This document shows positions 8,322-16,853 of a DNA stretch of 64,000 nt, in pieces. Source of the DNA: Streptomyces sp. CB02261. GTDB lineage: Bacteria; Actinomycetota; Actinomycetes; Streptomycetales; Streptomycetaceae. A program made the position numbers and the translations under genes. The notes beneath the pieces were generated by a model. That model ran no database searches and was not told the origin of the DNA. It was given only the letters and a program-made list of their open reading frames with translations. Location: NCBI RefSeq assembly GCF_001905665.1, contig NZ_LIVX01000001.1, positions 434,001 through 498,000 on the forward strand. The letters are read 5' to 3'. How positions within the stretch are numbered: the stretch's first letter is position 1; each line of letters starts with the position of its first letter.

Positions 8322-9734
8322 ATGGACCTCGGGAACGACCTGCACCTGGAACTCGGTGCCGGAGGCGGGCGGCGGGCCGCGCTCATCGGGGCGCTGCGCG
8401 ACGCCGTCCGCGGCGGGCGGCTCGCGCCCGGGACGCGGCTGCCGCCCTACCGCACGCTCGCCGCCGACCTCGGGATCGCCCGCAACACCGTCGCCGACGC
8501 GTACGCCGAACTCGTCGCCGAAGGCTGGCTCACCTCCCGCCAGGGCTCCGGGACCCGGGTCGCCGACCGCGTCGCCGCGCCCGCCCCCGGGCCCGTGCGG
8601 CCGACCGCGCCGCCACCGCTCCCGTACGACCTCGTCCAGGGCAAGCCCGACCCGGGAGCCTTCCCCCGCGCCACCTGGCTGGCGTCGGCCCGGCGGGCGC
8701 TGACCGCCGCGCCGCACGAGGCGTTCGGCATCGGCGACCCGCACGGCCGGATCGAACTGCGCCGGGCACTCGTCGAATACCTCGCCCGGGCGCGGGGCGT
8801 GCGGACCTCGCCCGACCGGATCGTGATCTGCTCCGGCGCCGCGCACGCCCTGCGGCTGCTCGCGCGCGTGCTCGGCACGGCGGGGCCCTGGGCGGTCGAG
8901 GCGTACGGACTGCCGTTCCACCGCGGTCTCCTCGCCGAGGCCGGGGTCGTCACCGTGCCGGTGGCCGTCGACGAGGACGGGGCCCGGGTCGCGGATATCC
9001 CCCGCCCCGCGTCGGCCGTGCTGCTCACCCCCGCCCACCAGTTCCCCACCGGCGGGCCGCTGCACCCCGAGCGCCGGGCCGGCGTCCTGGAGTGGGCGCG
9101 GACCTCCGGCGGCCTGGTCGTCGAGGACGACTACGACGGCGAGTTCCGCTATGACCGGCGGCCGGTCGGCGCCGTCCAGGGCCTCGACCCCGAACAGACC
9201 GTCCTCATCGGCTCGGTCAGCAAGAGCCTCTCCCCCGCGCTCCGGATCGGCTGGATGTGCCTGCCGGCCGCGCTCGTCGACGGGGTCGTCACGGCGAAGG
9301 GCGAGCGCGAGCCGTACGCCGCCGCGACCGAGCAGCTCACCCTCGCCGACTTCCTCGCCTCCGGCGGGTACGACCGGCACGTCCGGCGGATGCGCCAGCG
9401 GCACCGGGCGCGCCGCGACCGGCTGACGGCGGTGCTCGCGGAGCGGGCGCCGGGGGTGCGGGTGACGGGGATCGCCGCCGGGCTGCACGCCGTGCTGGAA
9501 CTCCCGCCCGGCACGGAGCGGACGGCCCTGGCGGCGGCGGCCCGGCACGGGGTCGCCGTGGAGGGCCTGGCCTCCTACCGCCACCCCGACGCCCGGGGCC
9601 CGGCCCACCCGGCCGGACTGGTCGTCGGCTACGCCACCCCGCCGGAACGGCTGTACGGGGCGGCGCTCGGCGCGCTGTGCGACGCGTTGGGCGACGCTCT
9701 GCCGGACACGGCCCGGGCCGTGTCCGGAACGTAG
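8322..9734 (+). CDS. MocR/PdxR-type transcriptional regulator (GntR HTH + aminotransferase domain)
   Basis: Residues about 12-80 are a GntR winged helix (ALIGALRDAVRGGRLAPGTRLPPYRTLAADLG ... YAELVAEGWLTSRQGSGTRV). Residues about 110-465 are a fold-type-I aminotransferase domain, with ICSGAAHALRLLARVL, LLTPAHQFPTGG, VVEDDYDGEFRY and the PLP-Lys motif GSVSKSLSPALRIGW. PLP-binding MocR regulators often control pyridoxal 5'-phosphate synthesis (PdxR) or GABA and taurine use. The divergent or downstream target is not obvious here. The ATG has a GGAG site about 8 bases upstream. Its 470-residue length is usual for the family. Confidence 0.92.
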   Translation: MDLGNDLHLELGAGGGRRAALIGALRDAVRGGRLAPGTRLPPYRTLAADLGIARNTVADAYAELVAEGWLTSRQGSGTRVADRVAAPAPGPVRPTAPPPLPYDLVQGKPDPGAFPRATWLASARRALTAAPHEAFGIGDPHGRIELRRALVEYLARARGVRTSPDRIVICSGAAHALRLLARVLGTAGPWAVEAYGLPFHRGLLAEAGVVTVPVAVDEDGARVADIPRPASAVLLTPAHQFPTGGPLHPERRAGVLEWARTSGGLVVEDDYDGEFRYDRRPVGAVQGLDPEQTVLIGSVSKSLSPALRIGWMCLPAALVDGVVTAKGEREPYAAATEQLTLADFLASGGYDRHVRRMRQRHRARRDRLTAVLAERAPGVRVTGIAAGLHAVLELPPGTERTALAAAARHGVAVEGLASYRHPDARGPAHPAGLVVGYATPPERLYGAALGALCDALGDALPDTARAVSGT

Positions 9735-9889
9735 CGCCGTCCGCCCGCAGGGCGGGGCTCGCGGCGTCCGGTGCGCGCGATCGCACGGCCGGGGGACGCC
9801 CTCGTACCGGGCGTACCCGGGCGATCCCGATGACGCGGCGAGCGTGCGTGCCAGGCGTCGCGAGCCAGGCGGGACTCTCCGGCCACGGC

Positions 9890-10810
9890 CTAGATCCGTT
9901 CCTCCGCGCCCCGGGCCGCCTCCGTCTCCGCCTGCGTCAGGATCTCCGTGAGGCGGAGGCCGAAGCGGGCGTCGCAGGGGTGGGGCCGGCCCGTGCGGGC
10001 CGCCGTGACGAGCGCGTCCACGGCCGCGCCGAAGGCGTCCACCGCCCCGTCCCAGCGGGGCAGTTCGGCTCTGCCACCGGTGCCGTACAGCGTGAGGGCC
10101 GCCTCCGCCGCCTCCGGCGGGGCGCTGAGGGTGAGCGTGGCGGTGCTGCTCGCGCCCGAGGTGTGCCGCAGGACCAGGTGGTGGGTGTCGCCCTGGCCCG
10201 GCACGGCGGTGATCGCCGTGACGTCGCCGAGGACCGGCAGGTAGACGGAGAGGACGTGCGGGCCCACGTCCCACAGGCCGCCCTTCTCCCTCCGCCAGGG
10301 GGAGGCCGCGTACGCACTGGACGAACCGGTCCCGTACAGCGAGCCCAGCCAGTGCGCCTCGCCCAGGAACCAGCCGTCCTTCGCGGCCTGGTCCTCGATC
10401 CAGCGGGCCGTCGGCTCCGCGAACCGCAGCGTGCAGAAGACCACCGAGGCGACCCCCGCCGCCTCGACCGCGTCGGCCACCTCGCGCGCCCCCGCGACCG
10501 TCGTCGCGACCGGCTTGTCGAGGAGGACGTGACACCCGGCCTCCGCCGCCCGCACCGCCAGCGGGGCCTGCACGTCCGGCGGGAGCGCGAGGGCGACGGC
10601 GTCGCTGGCGGCGAAGAGGGCGTCCACGTCGTCGTACGCGCGCGTGCCGGACGCGGCGGCGAGCGCGGCCGCCGCCTCGGGGCGCCTGCCCCACACCCCG
10701 CTGAACTCGATCCCCGGATGCCGGGCCAGCGCGGGCGCGTGCGTGCGACCGGCCCAGGGGCCGGTGCCGAGGAGTCCGATACGGGGCTTCGCGCCCGGGT
10801 TCTTCGCCAT
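9890..10810 (-). CDS. Gfo/Idh/MocA family NAD(P)-dependent oxidoreductase (306 aa)
   Basis: The N-terminal Rossmann fold shows PRIGLLGTGPWAGRTHAPALARHPG. The conserved catalytic-loop motif appears as LLDKPVATTVAGARE (the EKP equivalent), with WDVGPHVLSVYLPVLG in the C-terminal substrate domain. These enzymes oxidise or reduce sugar or inositol derivatives; the substrate cannot be told from the sequence. The start is the ATG at 10810 (MAKNPGAKPRIG). Upstream open sequence is Arg/Pro-rich and not family-like. It is convergent with the MocR regulator and divergent from glnII across 453 bp. Confidence 0.9.
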   Translation of the reverse strand: MAKNPGAKPRIGLLGTGPWAGRTHAPALARHPGIEFSGVWGRRPEAAAALAAASGTRAYDDVDALFAASDAVALALPPDVQAPLAVRAAEAGCHVLLDKPVATTVAGAREVADAVEAAGVASVVFCTLRFAEPTARWIEDQAAKDGWFLGEAHWLGSLYGTGSSSAYAASPWRREKGGLWDVGPHVLSVYLPVLGDVTAITAVPGQGDTHHLVLRHTSGASSTATLTLSAPPEAAEAALTLYGTGGRAELPRWDGAVDAFGAAVDALVTAARTGRPHPCDARFGLRLTEILTQAETEAARGAEERI

Positions 10811-11125
10811 GCCCCCAGTCTGCCGGGCGGCGGTGACAACCGGCTCCACGGCGGTGCCGGCCGCCGTCCCGGGCCCCCGCGCGCGCCCGCTTCCCGGCCC
10901 GCCGGGCTGCCGCCGGACGACACCGGACCCCGTATACGACGCGGGGAATCCACCGCGCCGGCCCACCCCGCGCGCGTCCCGGCTCCCGGATCGCGCGGAT
11001 GCGGGCGGGCCTCGCGAGGTCGCCCGTTCGGTGTGCCGGTCGACCGGAGAGCCTGGTGCCGCGCGGAACGGGGGGCGCGCGCGGGTGCGCTCGCACAGCG
11101 GCCGCGGCATCCACAGGAAAGCTGA
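10811..11125. other. non-coding stretch between oxidoreductase and glnII regulatory region
   Basis: No convincing gene was seen here. The sequence is extremely GC-rich and open in several frames, but it encodes only Arg/Pro/Ala-rich peptides with no ribosome site. It presumably holds the oxidoreductase promoter. Confidence 0.5.
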
Positions 11126-11163
11126 GTAACACGGGGTTCACATTCGGGCAACCGACGGGAAAT
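11126..11163 (+). promoter_or_regulatory. GlnR-box-like element upstream of glnII
   Basis: With 6-base spacers throughout, the bases read GTAAC-n6-TTCAC-n6-GCAAC-n6-GAAAT. The first and last pentamers fit the GlnR consensus well; the inner two match only in their A and C positions. It lies 100 bp upstream of the glnII start, the same distance as the glnA box from glnA. glnII is a known GlnR target in Streptomyces. Confidence 0.6.
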
Positions 11164-11263
11164 CCCGTGTTGCGAAGCTGCGACCGGACACAGACACCGC
11201 AGCTTCTCGCAGCGCCGCGAGCCGTTGCGACTCCCGCAGCAGCACGCTCAAAGGATGAGGCCA

Positions 11264-12295
11264 GTGACCTTCAAGGCTGAGTACATCTGGATCGACGGCA
11301 CCGAGCCGACCGCGAAGCTTCGTTCGAAGACGAAGATCATCACGGGTGGAGCGCTCGCGCTCGACGAGCTGCCGATCTGGGGCTTCGACGGTTCCAGCAC
11401 GAACCAGGCCAAGGGCCACGCCTCCGACCGCGTTCTCAAGCCGGTCTTCTCCTGCCCGGACCCGATCCGCGGCGGCGACGACATCCTGGTGCTGTGCGAG
11501 GTCCTCAACACGGACATGACGCCGCACGAGTCCAACACCCGCGCCGCGCTGGCCGAGGTCGCCGCGAAGTACGCCGCTCAGGAGCCGATCTTCGGCATCG
11601 AGCAGGAGTACACCTTCTTCAAGGGCTCGCGCCCCCTGGGCTTCCCCGAGGCCGGCTTCCCGGCCGCGCAGGGCGGCTACTACTGCGGTGTCGGCGCCGA
11701 CGAGATCTTCGGCCGTGACGTCGTCGAGGCGCACCTGGAGAACTGCCTCACGGCGGGCCTGGGCATCTCCGGCATCAACGCCGAGGTCATGCCCGGCCAG
11801 TGGGAGTTCCAGGTCGGCCCGCTGGCGCCGCTGGAGGTCTCCGACCAGCTGTGGATCGCCCGTTGGCTGCTCTACCGCACGGCCGAGGACTTCGACATCT
11901 CGGCGACGCTGGACCCGAAGCCGGTGAAGGGCGACTGGAACGGCGCGGGCGCGCACACCAACTTCTCCACGAAGGCGATGCGCGAGGGCTACGACGCGAT
12001 CATCACCGCCGCCGAGTCCCTCGGCGAGGGCTCGAAGCCGCTCGACCACGTCAAGAACTACGGCGCCGGCATCGACGACCGCCTCACCGGCCTGCACGAG
12101 ACCGCCCCGTGGGACCAGTACTCCTACGGCGTCTCGGACCGCGGCGCCTCGGTCCGCATCCCGTGGCAGGTCGAGCAGGACCAGAAGGGCTACATCGAGG
12201 ACCGTCGCCCGAACGCGAACGTGGACCCGTACGTGGTGACCCGCCTCCTGGTGGACACCTGCTGCGAGGCCCTGGAGAAGGCCGGCCAGGTCTGA
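11264..12295 (+). CDS. glnII: glutamine synthetase type II (GSII, eukaryote-like)
   Basis: The 343-residue octameric-type GS begins VTFKAEYIWIDGTEPTAKLRSKT. It has the GSII signatures LPIWGFDGSSTNQA, FGIEQEYTFFK, GINAEVMPGQWEFQVGP, the GDWNGAGAHTNFSTKAMR ATP loop, and SDRGASVRIP. It assimilates ammonium in addition to GSI and is typical of Streptomyces and Frankia. It has no adenylylation tyrosine. The start is the GTG at 11264, with GAGG five bases upstream. The ATG at 11255 (MRP before VTFK) is an alternative. A GlnR-like box lies 100 bp upstream and a perfect hairpin 12 bp downstream. Confidence 0.97.
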   Translation: MTFKAEYIWIDGTEPTAKLRSKTKIITGGALALDELPIWGFDGSSTNQAKGHASDRVLKPVFSCPDPIRGGDDILVLCEVLNTDMTPHESNTRAALAEVAAKYAAQEPIFGIEQEYTFFKGSRPLGFPEAGFPAAQGGYYCGVGADEIFGRDVVEAHLENCLTAGLGISGINAEVMPGQWEFQVGPLAPLEVSDQLWIARWLLYRTAEDFDISATLDPKPVKGDWNGAGAHTNFSTKAMREGYDAIITAAESLGEGSKPLDHVKNYGAGIDDRLTGLHETAPWDQYSYGVSDRGASVRIPWQVEQDQKGYIEDRRPNANVDPYVVTRLLVDTCCEALEKAGQV

Positions 12296-12307
12296 TCCGC
12301 AGCTCTC

Positions 12308-12350
12308 CGGAAGGGGCGCCCACCGTTTCTCACGGTGGGCGCCCCTTCCG
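12308..12350 (+). terminator. hairpin terminator after glnII
   Basis: A perfect 19-bp stem (12308-12326 with 12332-12350; arm CGGAAGGGGCGCCCACCGT) closes a 5-base loop TTCTC directly after the glnII stop. Confidence 0.88.
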
Positions 12351-12647
12351 TCATGTGGGGAAAGCGACACGGGATTTGGCGCGCAAGGGCTGCTCAGCGC
12401 TATTCCCTTCTGGTTCAATAGGGATATGGCCTTCACACGGAACGACAGCGCGACAGGTCGCCATGACCTCGAGCCGTTCTGGCCTTCCCGGCAGCATCAC
12501 GACTTCGACCGGGTGTGTTGCCGCGCGAGGAACGCGTCGGCCCTCTAACGCCCCGATCGGTACGGTCCGATCCAGCGGCCTTCGGCCGACGCGCACGACG
12601 TACGACTCCTGTCCGTCCGTTTCTCCGCGCGAAAGAGCTGACCTCTC
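12351..12647. other. intergenic region before the winged-helix gene
   Basis: About 300 bp without a supported gene. It is noticeably less GC-rich around 12,405-12,430 (TATTCCC ... GGGATATGG), which may mark the promoter of the downstream gene. No clear operator or riboswitch was recognised. Confidence 0.4.
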
Positions 12648-13196
12648 ATGGCCCACACCCAGACTGCTTCCCTCACCGCCGTCCGTCCCGGCCGCCACCG
12701 ACTGCGCGCCGTCGATCCCGACGAATCCGTCGACTTCTCCCGGGTCGCGGACTTCCTGCCGCCCGGCGCGACCCTGCTGCCCGCTCCCCCGCACACCCTG
12801 CCGACGCTGCCGGGGCGTCCGCCGATGGTCGGCTACCTGGTGCTCCTGCCGGCCGATCAGCAGCCGCCGCTGCCCGTCGCCGCTCCCGCGCCCGTCGCCG
12901 ACCCGGTGGAGGAGCAGGGGCCCGTGGCCATCGACGACGTGCGGCGGATCGCCGTCGTCGACGGGCGGGCGCTCGACCTGACGTACCTGGAGTTCGAGCT
13001 CCTCGCCCATCTCGTGGCGAACCCCCACCGGGTGCACACCCGCGACCAGCTGGTCACCACCGTGTGGGGGTACGGACACGTCGGCGACGGGCGTACGGTC
13101 GACGTGCACGTGGCCCGGCTGCGCCGCAAGCTGGGCGCCGAGCACCGCCACACGATCCAGACCGTGCGGCGGGTCGGCTACAAGTACACGCCCTGA
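12648..13196 (+). CDS. orphan OmpR/PhoB-type winged-helix DNA-binding protein (182 aa)
   Basis: The first about 90 residues (MAHTQTASLTAVRPGRHRLR ... GYLVLLPADQQPP) resemble no receiver domain and lack the acidic pocket and phospho-Asp of response regulators. Residues about 93-180 are a full Trans_reg_C winged helix: IDDVRRIAVVDGRALDLTYLE, FELLAHLVANPHRVHTRDQL, TVWGYGHVGDGRTVDVHVAR and LRRKLGAEHRHTIQTVRRVG. It is thus a phosphorylation-independent, stand-alone regulator. A GAAAGAG site precedes the ATG. Its stop codon directly abuts the stop of the convergent PepSY gene. Confidence 0.9.
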   Translation: MAHTQTASLTAVRPGRHRLRAVDPDESVDFSRVADFLPPGATLLPAPPHTLPTLPGRPPMVGYLVLLPADQQPPLPVAAPAPVADPVEEQGPVAIDDVRRIAVVDGRALDLTYLEFELLAHLVANPHRVHTRDQLVTTVWGYGHVGDGRTVDVHVARLRRKLGAEHRHTIQTVRRVGYKYTP

Positions 13197-14639
13197 TCAG
13201 ACGGTTCGCGACCTCGTCCGCGCCCGCGCCACCAGGGCCAGGACGAGGTCGGCCGCCAGGAACAGCAGCAGGCTGAGGCCGAGCAGCGGCACGAACCAGG
13301 CCACGACCGCCGCGCCCGCGGCGAGGGGCAGCAGCAGGGTCACCGGGACACGCCGCCACGTCCCGCGCGCCACGGGGCGGCCCGGGCGGCGCAGCCACCA
13401 CATGCGGTAGCCCCAGAGGATGAGCAGGATCAGGGCGAGCGCCAGGACCGCGAGGGCCACCTGGTTGAACAGGCCCAGGAAGACGCCGGTGTGGGCGTCG
13501 ATGCCTATCCGGGTGAGCTTCGCGAGCAGCGGGTGGTCGGCGAAGGCGAGCCGGTCGAGGACCGCGCCGTCGGCCGGATCGACGGCGACCGAGTCCAGCT
13601 GGAGCGGGAACTGCGTGTCGGTCTCCTTGACCACGTACCCCTTGCCCTCGGCGGGCAGGACCACCGAGATCCGCGGGCTGTCCACGCCGGCCGCGCGGGC
13701 CGCTTCGAGCGCCCGGTCGAGGCCGATGTCCGGGCCCTGGACGCCGGTGCCGCCCCCGGTGTGGGCCGCGCCGTGGCCCTCGTGCTCCGAGGAGCCGCCG
13801 GCCGCTCCGCCGACGGTCGCGGAGAGCGTGGGGGTGGCGCCGCCGAGTCCGTCCTGGACGGCGCCGATGTTCTCGCCCGCGTACCGCGACCAGGTCAGAC
13901 CCGTCGCCGAGAGCAGGACGAGTCCCGTCACCGCCCACAGGCCGACCGACCCGTGCCAGGACAGGGTGCGGCGGCGGGAGGCCGGGCCGCCCTCGGGGAC
14001 GAACAGGGCGCGGCGGCTCTTCCTGCGGCGGCCCAGCCAGAGCAGCAGGCCGCCGAGCGCGATGACCCACAGCCAGCTCGCGGCGAGTTCGCTGTAGTTG
14101 CGGCCGAGGTCGCCGAGGTGCAGGTCGCGGTGGAGGCCGTCGATCCAGGTGCGCAGCGGGAGTGCGCCCGAGCTGCCGTAGCTGGGCAGCTGACCGCGTA
14201 CGTCCCCGGTGTACGGGTCCACGAAGACGGCCAGCGAGGTGCCTTCGGGGACGTCGGGGTCGGCCATCAGGACCCGGGTGGTCGCCCCGGGTTCGGCGCC
14301 GGGCCAGACGGCGGTGACGGTGCCGTTCGGGTTGACCTTGCGGGCGATGGTCACCTGCTGCGACAGCGGCAGGGTCGTCTCGCCGACGGGGACCTCCAGC
14401 TCGTGCGCGTACACCACCTTCTCGGCCTGGAAGGAGAGCGCGTAGAGCAGACCGCTGGCGGCGGCCACGAGGAGGAAGGGGGCGACGAGGACGCCCGCGT
14501 AGAAGTGGAGGCGGAGGACGAGGGGGCGCAGGGCGCTCCAGGTTCCGGCCTTCTGAGGGGTGGGGGCGGCCGTGTCGGGGGTGGTCTCCGACGGTGGCGC
14601 CTCGGACGTCTCCGGGCGGGCGGGATCGTCGATGGTCAT
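13197..14639 (-). CDS. PepSY-associated transmembrane protein (480 aa)
   Basis: The cytoplasmic N-terminus is Pro/Thr/Glu-rich. The first membrane helix follows in LRLHFYAGVLVAPFLLVAAASGLLYAL, with the LxLHFYxG motif of PepSY_TM proteins. A large extracytoplasmic part contains VGETTLPLSQQVTIARKVNP (PepSY-like), FVDPYTGDVRGQ and the WIDGLHRDLHLGDLGRNYSEL segment. More helices lie at about 190-205 and 235-255, and two to three at the C-terminus. A Gly/His-rich insert (SSEHEGHGAAHTGGG) may bind metal. Family members are linked to iron or copper handling and periplasmic redox. It lies 46 bp downstream of the 261-residue His-rich membrane protein, a likely two-gene operon. Confidence 0.9.
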   Translation of the reverse strand: MTIDDPARPETSEAPPSETTPDTAAPTPQKAGTWSALRPLVLRLHFYAGVLVAPFLLVAAASGLLYALSFQAEKVVYAHELEVPVGETTLPLSQQVTIARKVNPNGTVTAVWPGAEPGATTRVLMADPDVPEGTSLAVFVDPYTGDVRGQLPSYGSSGALPLRTWIDGLHRDLHLGDLGRNYSELAASWLWVIALGGLLLWLGRRRKSRRALFVPEGGPASRRRTLSWHGSVGLWAVTGLVLLSATGLTWSRYAGENIGAVQDGLGGATPTLSATVGGAAGGSSEHEGHGAAHTGGGTGVQGPDIGLDRALEAARAAGVDSPRISVVLPAEGKGYVVKETDTQFPLQLDSVAVDPADGAVLDRLAFADHPLLAKLTRIGIDAHTGVFLGLFNQVALAVLALALILLILWGYRMWWLRRPGRPVARGTWRRVPVTLLLPLAAGAAVVAWFVPLLGLSLLLFLAADLVLALVARARTRSRTV

Positions 14640-14685
14640 GGCTGTCCTAGGACTCGGTGCAGACAGGGGGAAAGGACCCCCGGTG

Positions 14686-15471
14686 TCAGACGTGCGCTCC
14701 GAGGGCCGTGGCGTGGGACGGGGACGGCCGGGGCGGGCCGCGCCGGGAGAGGGCGTGCGCGAGGACGACGGTGTGCGGCCGGTGGGCGGCGCGCCGGGCC
14801 CCGCGGACCGGGAGGCGCGGGGCGTCGGGCACGCGGACGCGTGCGGACAGCAGGCGCAGCGGGGTGAAGGCGTACGCGAGGGCGGCGCGGGCCAGCGTGA
14901 AGAACGCGGCCTCGCCGTGGGCCAGCCAGAGCCCGCAGAGCAGCGCGGCGAGCAGGTGCCCGGCGAGCATCCCGGCGCCGGGCGCGAGGGCCGGGGCGAG
15001 GACGAGGTCGAGCGGGGACGGGTCGGGGAGGGGTGCGTCGGGGAGCGCCGCGGTGTGTCCGGCGGGGGCGGGCAGGGCGGGTGCGTGTCCGGCGGCCTGG
15101 GCCGTGGTCGCGCCCGGCGTCGTGGCCGCGCCGTGCGTCGCGTGCATGCCGGTCGAGCCGGTCGTGGTGGTGTGGTGCGGGTGGGTCGTCGGCCGGTGGC
15201 CCGTGTCCCCGACGTGGGATCCCGCCGCCGAGAAGAGCAGGTGCAGGCCGCCCTGGAGGGCGAACAGCGCGCCCGCGATCGTCGGCGCGCCCCTGCGGCG
15301 GCCCGCCGCGGCCCAGGCGGCCGCCGCCGTGCCGGCGAAGGCGGCGAGCAGGGCGAGGGCCGGAAGCTGGTGGGCAGACATGGACGAATGCCCCACGGCG
15401 GCCAAGGTCACGCACACCACCGCGAACAAGGCGGCTCGCAACGCGCGCAGAGGCGACCGGACATCCGTCAT
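14686..15471 (-). CDS. His-rich integral membrane protein (261 aa)
   Basis: Helices are visible at about residues 8-27 (LRAALFAVVCVTLAAVGHSS), 36-56 (LPALALLAAFAGTAAAAWAAA), 62-80 (TIAGALFALQGGLHLLFSAA), and in the C-terminal half (LVLAPALAPGAGMLAGHLLAALL). A long loop at about 82-145 is rich in His, Thr and Ala (GHRPTTHPHHTTTT, MHATHG), a plausible metal-binding stretch. No catalytic motif is recognised. It is transcribed just upstream of the PepSY protein, so a shared metal-homeostasis (copper?) role is inferred, not shown. An internal ATG (MSAHQLPALALL) is an alternative start. Confidence 0.75.
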   Translation of the reverse strand: MTDVRSPLRALRAALFAVVCVTLAAVGHSSMSAHQLPALALLAAFAGTAAAAWAAAGRRRGAPTIAGALFALQGGLHLLFSAAGSHVGDTGHRPTTHPHHTTTTGSTGMHATHGAATTPGATTAQAAGHAPALPAPAGHTAALPDAPLPDPSPLDLVLAPALAPGAGMLAGHLLAALLCGLWLAHGEAAFFTLARAALAYAFTPLRLLSARVRVPDAPRLPVRGARRAAHRPHTVVLAHALSRRGPPRPSPSHATALGAHV

Positions 15472-15625
15472 CGTCCGTCATGGTGTCATCCCGTCGCGCG
15501 GGGCACGAGACCCGCACCTGGTCCGATGGCGTTCTCCGCGCCGACGGTGGCGTTCCTCCCGTGGCGGAATCCTCCGGGAGCGGAAATTCCTGGCCGCGCG
15601 CCATGGCGCCGGAGAGGATCGGATC

Positions 15626-16618
15626 ATGAAGCTACTGATGCTCGGGGGTACGGAGTTCGTCGGCCGCGCGATCGTCGACGCGGCGCTCGGACGCGGCTGG
15701 GAGGTGACCGTCTTCCACCGGGGCCGGCACGCGGCGCCGGCGGGGGTGACCTCGCTGCTCGGCGACCGCACCACCGGTCCCGACGGTCTCGCCGCGCTCG
15801 CCGAGGGTTCGTGGGACGTCGTCGTGGACACCTGGTCGGCCGCGCCCTCGGCGGTGCGGGACGCGGCACGGCTGCTCGCCGGGCGGGCCGGGCGGTACGC
15901 GTACGTGTCGAGCCGTTCCGTGTACGCGTGGCCGCCCGCCGCCGGACTGGCGGAGGACGGGCCGCTGGTGGAGGGTTCGCCGGACGCCGGGGACGTGCCG
16001 TACGCGGAGGCCAAGCGGGGCGGGGAGCTCGCCGTCACGGACGCGTTCGGCGCGGACCGGGCGCTGTTCGTCCGCGCGGGCCTGATCATCGGTCCGTACG
16101 AGAACGTGGGCCGGCTGCCCTGGTGGCTCGGCCGGATCGCTCGCGGCGGCCCGGTCCTGGCCCCGGGGCCCGCCGCCCTGCCGATCCAGTACATCGACGT
16201 CCGCGACCTGGCCGAGTGGACGCTCGACGCGGTGGCCGCCGGGCTCTCCGGTCCGTACAACCTCGTCTCGCCGCCCGGGCACACGACCATGGGCGAGCTG
16301 CTCGACGCGTGCGTGCGGGTCACGGGATCGGACGCCGAGCTCCGCTGGACCGCACCCGAGGCGCTGCTCGCGGCCGGGGCGGAGCCGTGGTCGGAGCTGC
16401 CGGTGTGGCTGCCGCCGGGCGAGATGTACGACGCGATGCACACCGCCGACGTGTCCCGGGCCCTCGCGGCCGGGCTGCGGTGCCGGCCCGCGGAGGAGAC
16501 GGTCGCCGACACGTGGGCGTGGCTCGCGTCGCTCGGCGGAGTCGCGCCGCGTCGCCCGGACCGGCCGGAGGTGGGACTCTCCGCGGCACGCGAGGCGGAG
16601 CTCGTCGCGAAGCTGTAG
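15626..16618 (+). CDS. NAD-dependent epimerase/reductase (extended SDR, 330 aa)
   Basis: The start MKLLMLGGTEFVGRAIVDAA carries the G-G-T-x-F-V-G dinucleotide-binding motif of atypical extended SDRs. The catalytic pair is Tyr and Lys in VPYAEAKRGGELA, after YAYVSSRSVYAWPP. FVRAGLIIGPYENVGRLPWWL and IQYIDVRDLAEWTLD are also typical. These proteins resemble sugar-nucleotide epimerases and isoflavone-reductase-like oxidoreductases, but the substrate is unknown. A GGAGAGG site precedes the ATG. It is divergent from the His-rich membrane protein (154 bp gap). Confidence 0.9.
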   Translation: MKLLMLGGTEFVGRAIVDAALGRGWEVTVFHRGRHAAPAGVTSLLGDRTTGPDGLAALAEGSWDVVVDTWSAAPSAVRDAARLLAGRAGRYAYVSSRSVYAWPPAAGLAEDGPLVEGSPDAGDVPYAEAKRGGELAVTDAFGADRALFVRAGLIIGPYENVGRLPWWLGRIARGGPVLAPGPAALPIQYIDVRDLAEWTLDAVAAGLSGPYNLVSPPGHTTMGELLDACVRVTGSDAELRWTAPEALLAAGAEPWSELPVWLPPGEMYDAMHTADVSRALAAGLRCRPAEETVADTWAWLASLGGVAPRRPDRPEVGLSAAREAELVAKL

Positions 16619-16667
16619 GGGGCGTCCGGGGGGCGGGTGTTCCCGGGGCCGGGCGTCTCGCGGTAGG

Positions 16668-16727
16668 CGGGAGGCGCGGCAGGGTGCGGGCGGCTCGCGG
16701 GAGGCGCGGCGGGGTGCGGGCGGCTCG
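16668..16727. repeat. 30-bp tandem duplication (two copies)
   Basis: Two adjacent 30-bp units (16668-16697 and 16698-16727), beginning CGGGAGGCGCGGC, differ at one position. They lie in the spacer between the SDR and phosphatase genes. Confidence 0.85.
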
Positions 16728-16785
16728 GGGGCTTTCCGGCAGGGTGACGAATCGCCCGGACCTGCCCGAAGCAGGGTGATCCCTT

Positions 16786-16815
16786 ACGGTCGAGACGAAC
16801 ACGGTCGAGACGAAC
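16786..16815. repeat. 15-bp perfect tandem duplication
   Basis: The unit ACGGTCGAGACGAAC occurs twice in a row, 38 bp upstream of the phosphatase start codon, probably within its promoter or leader. Confidence 0.9.
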
Positions 16816-16853
16816 GCGCCGCCGAGGAGCGTACGAACCGGAGGAGTCGCCGC

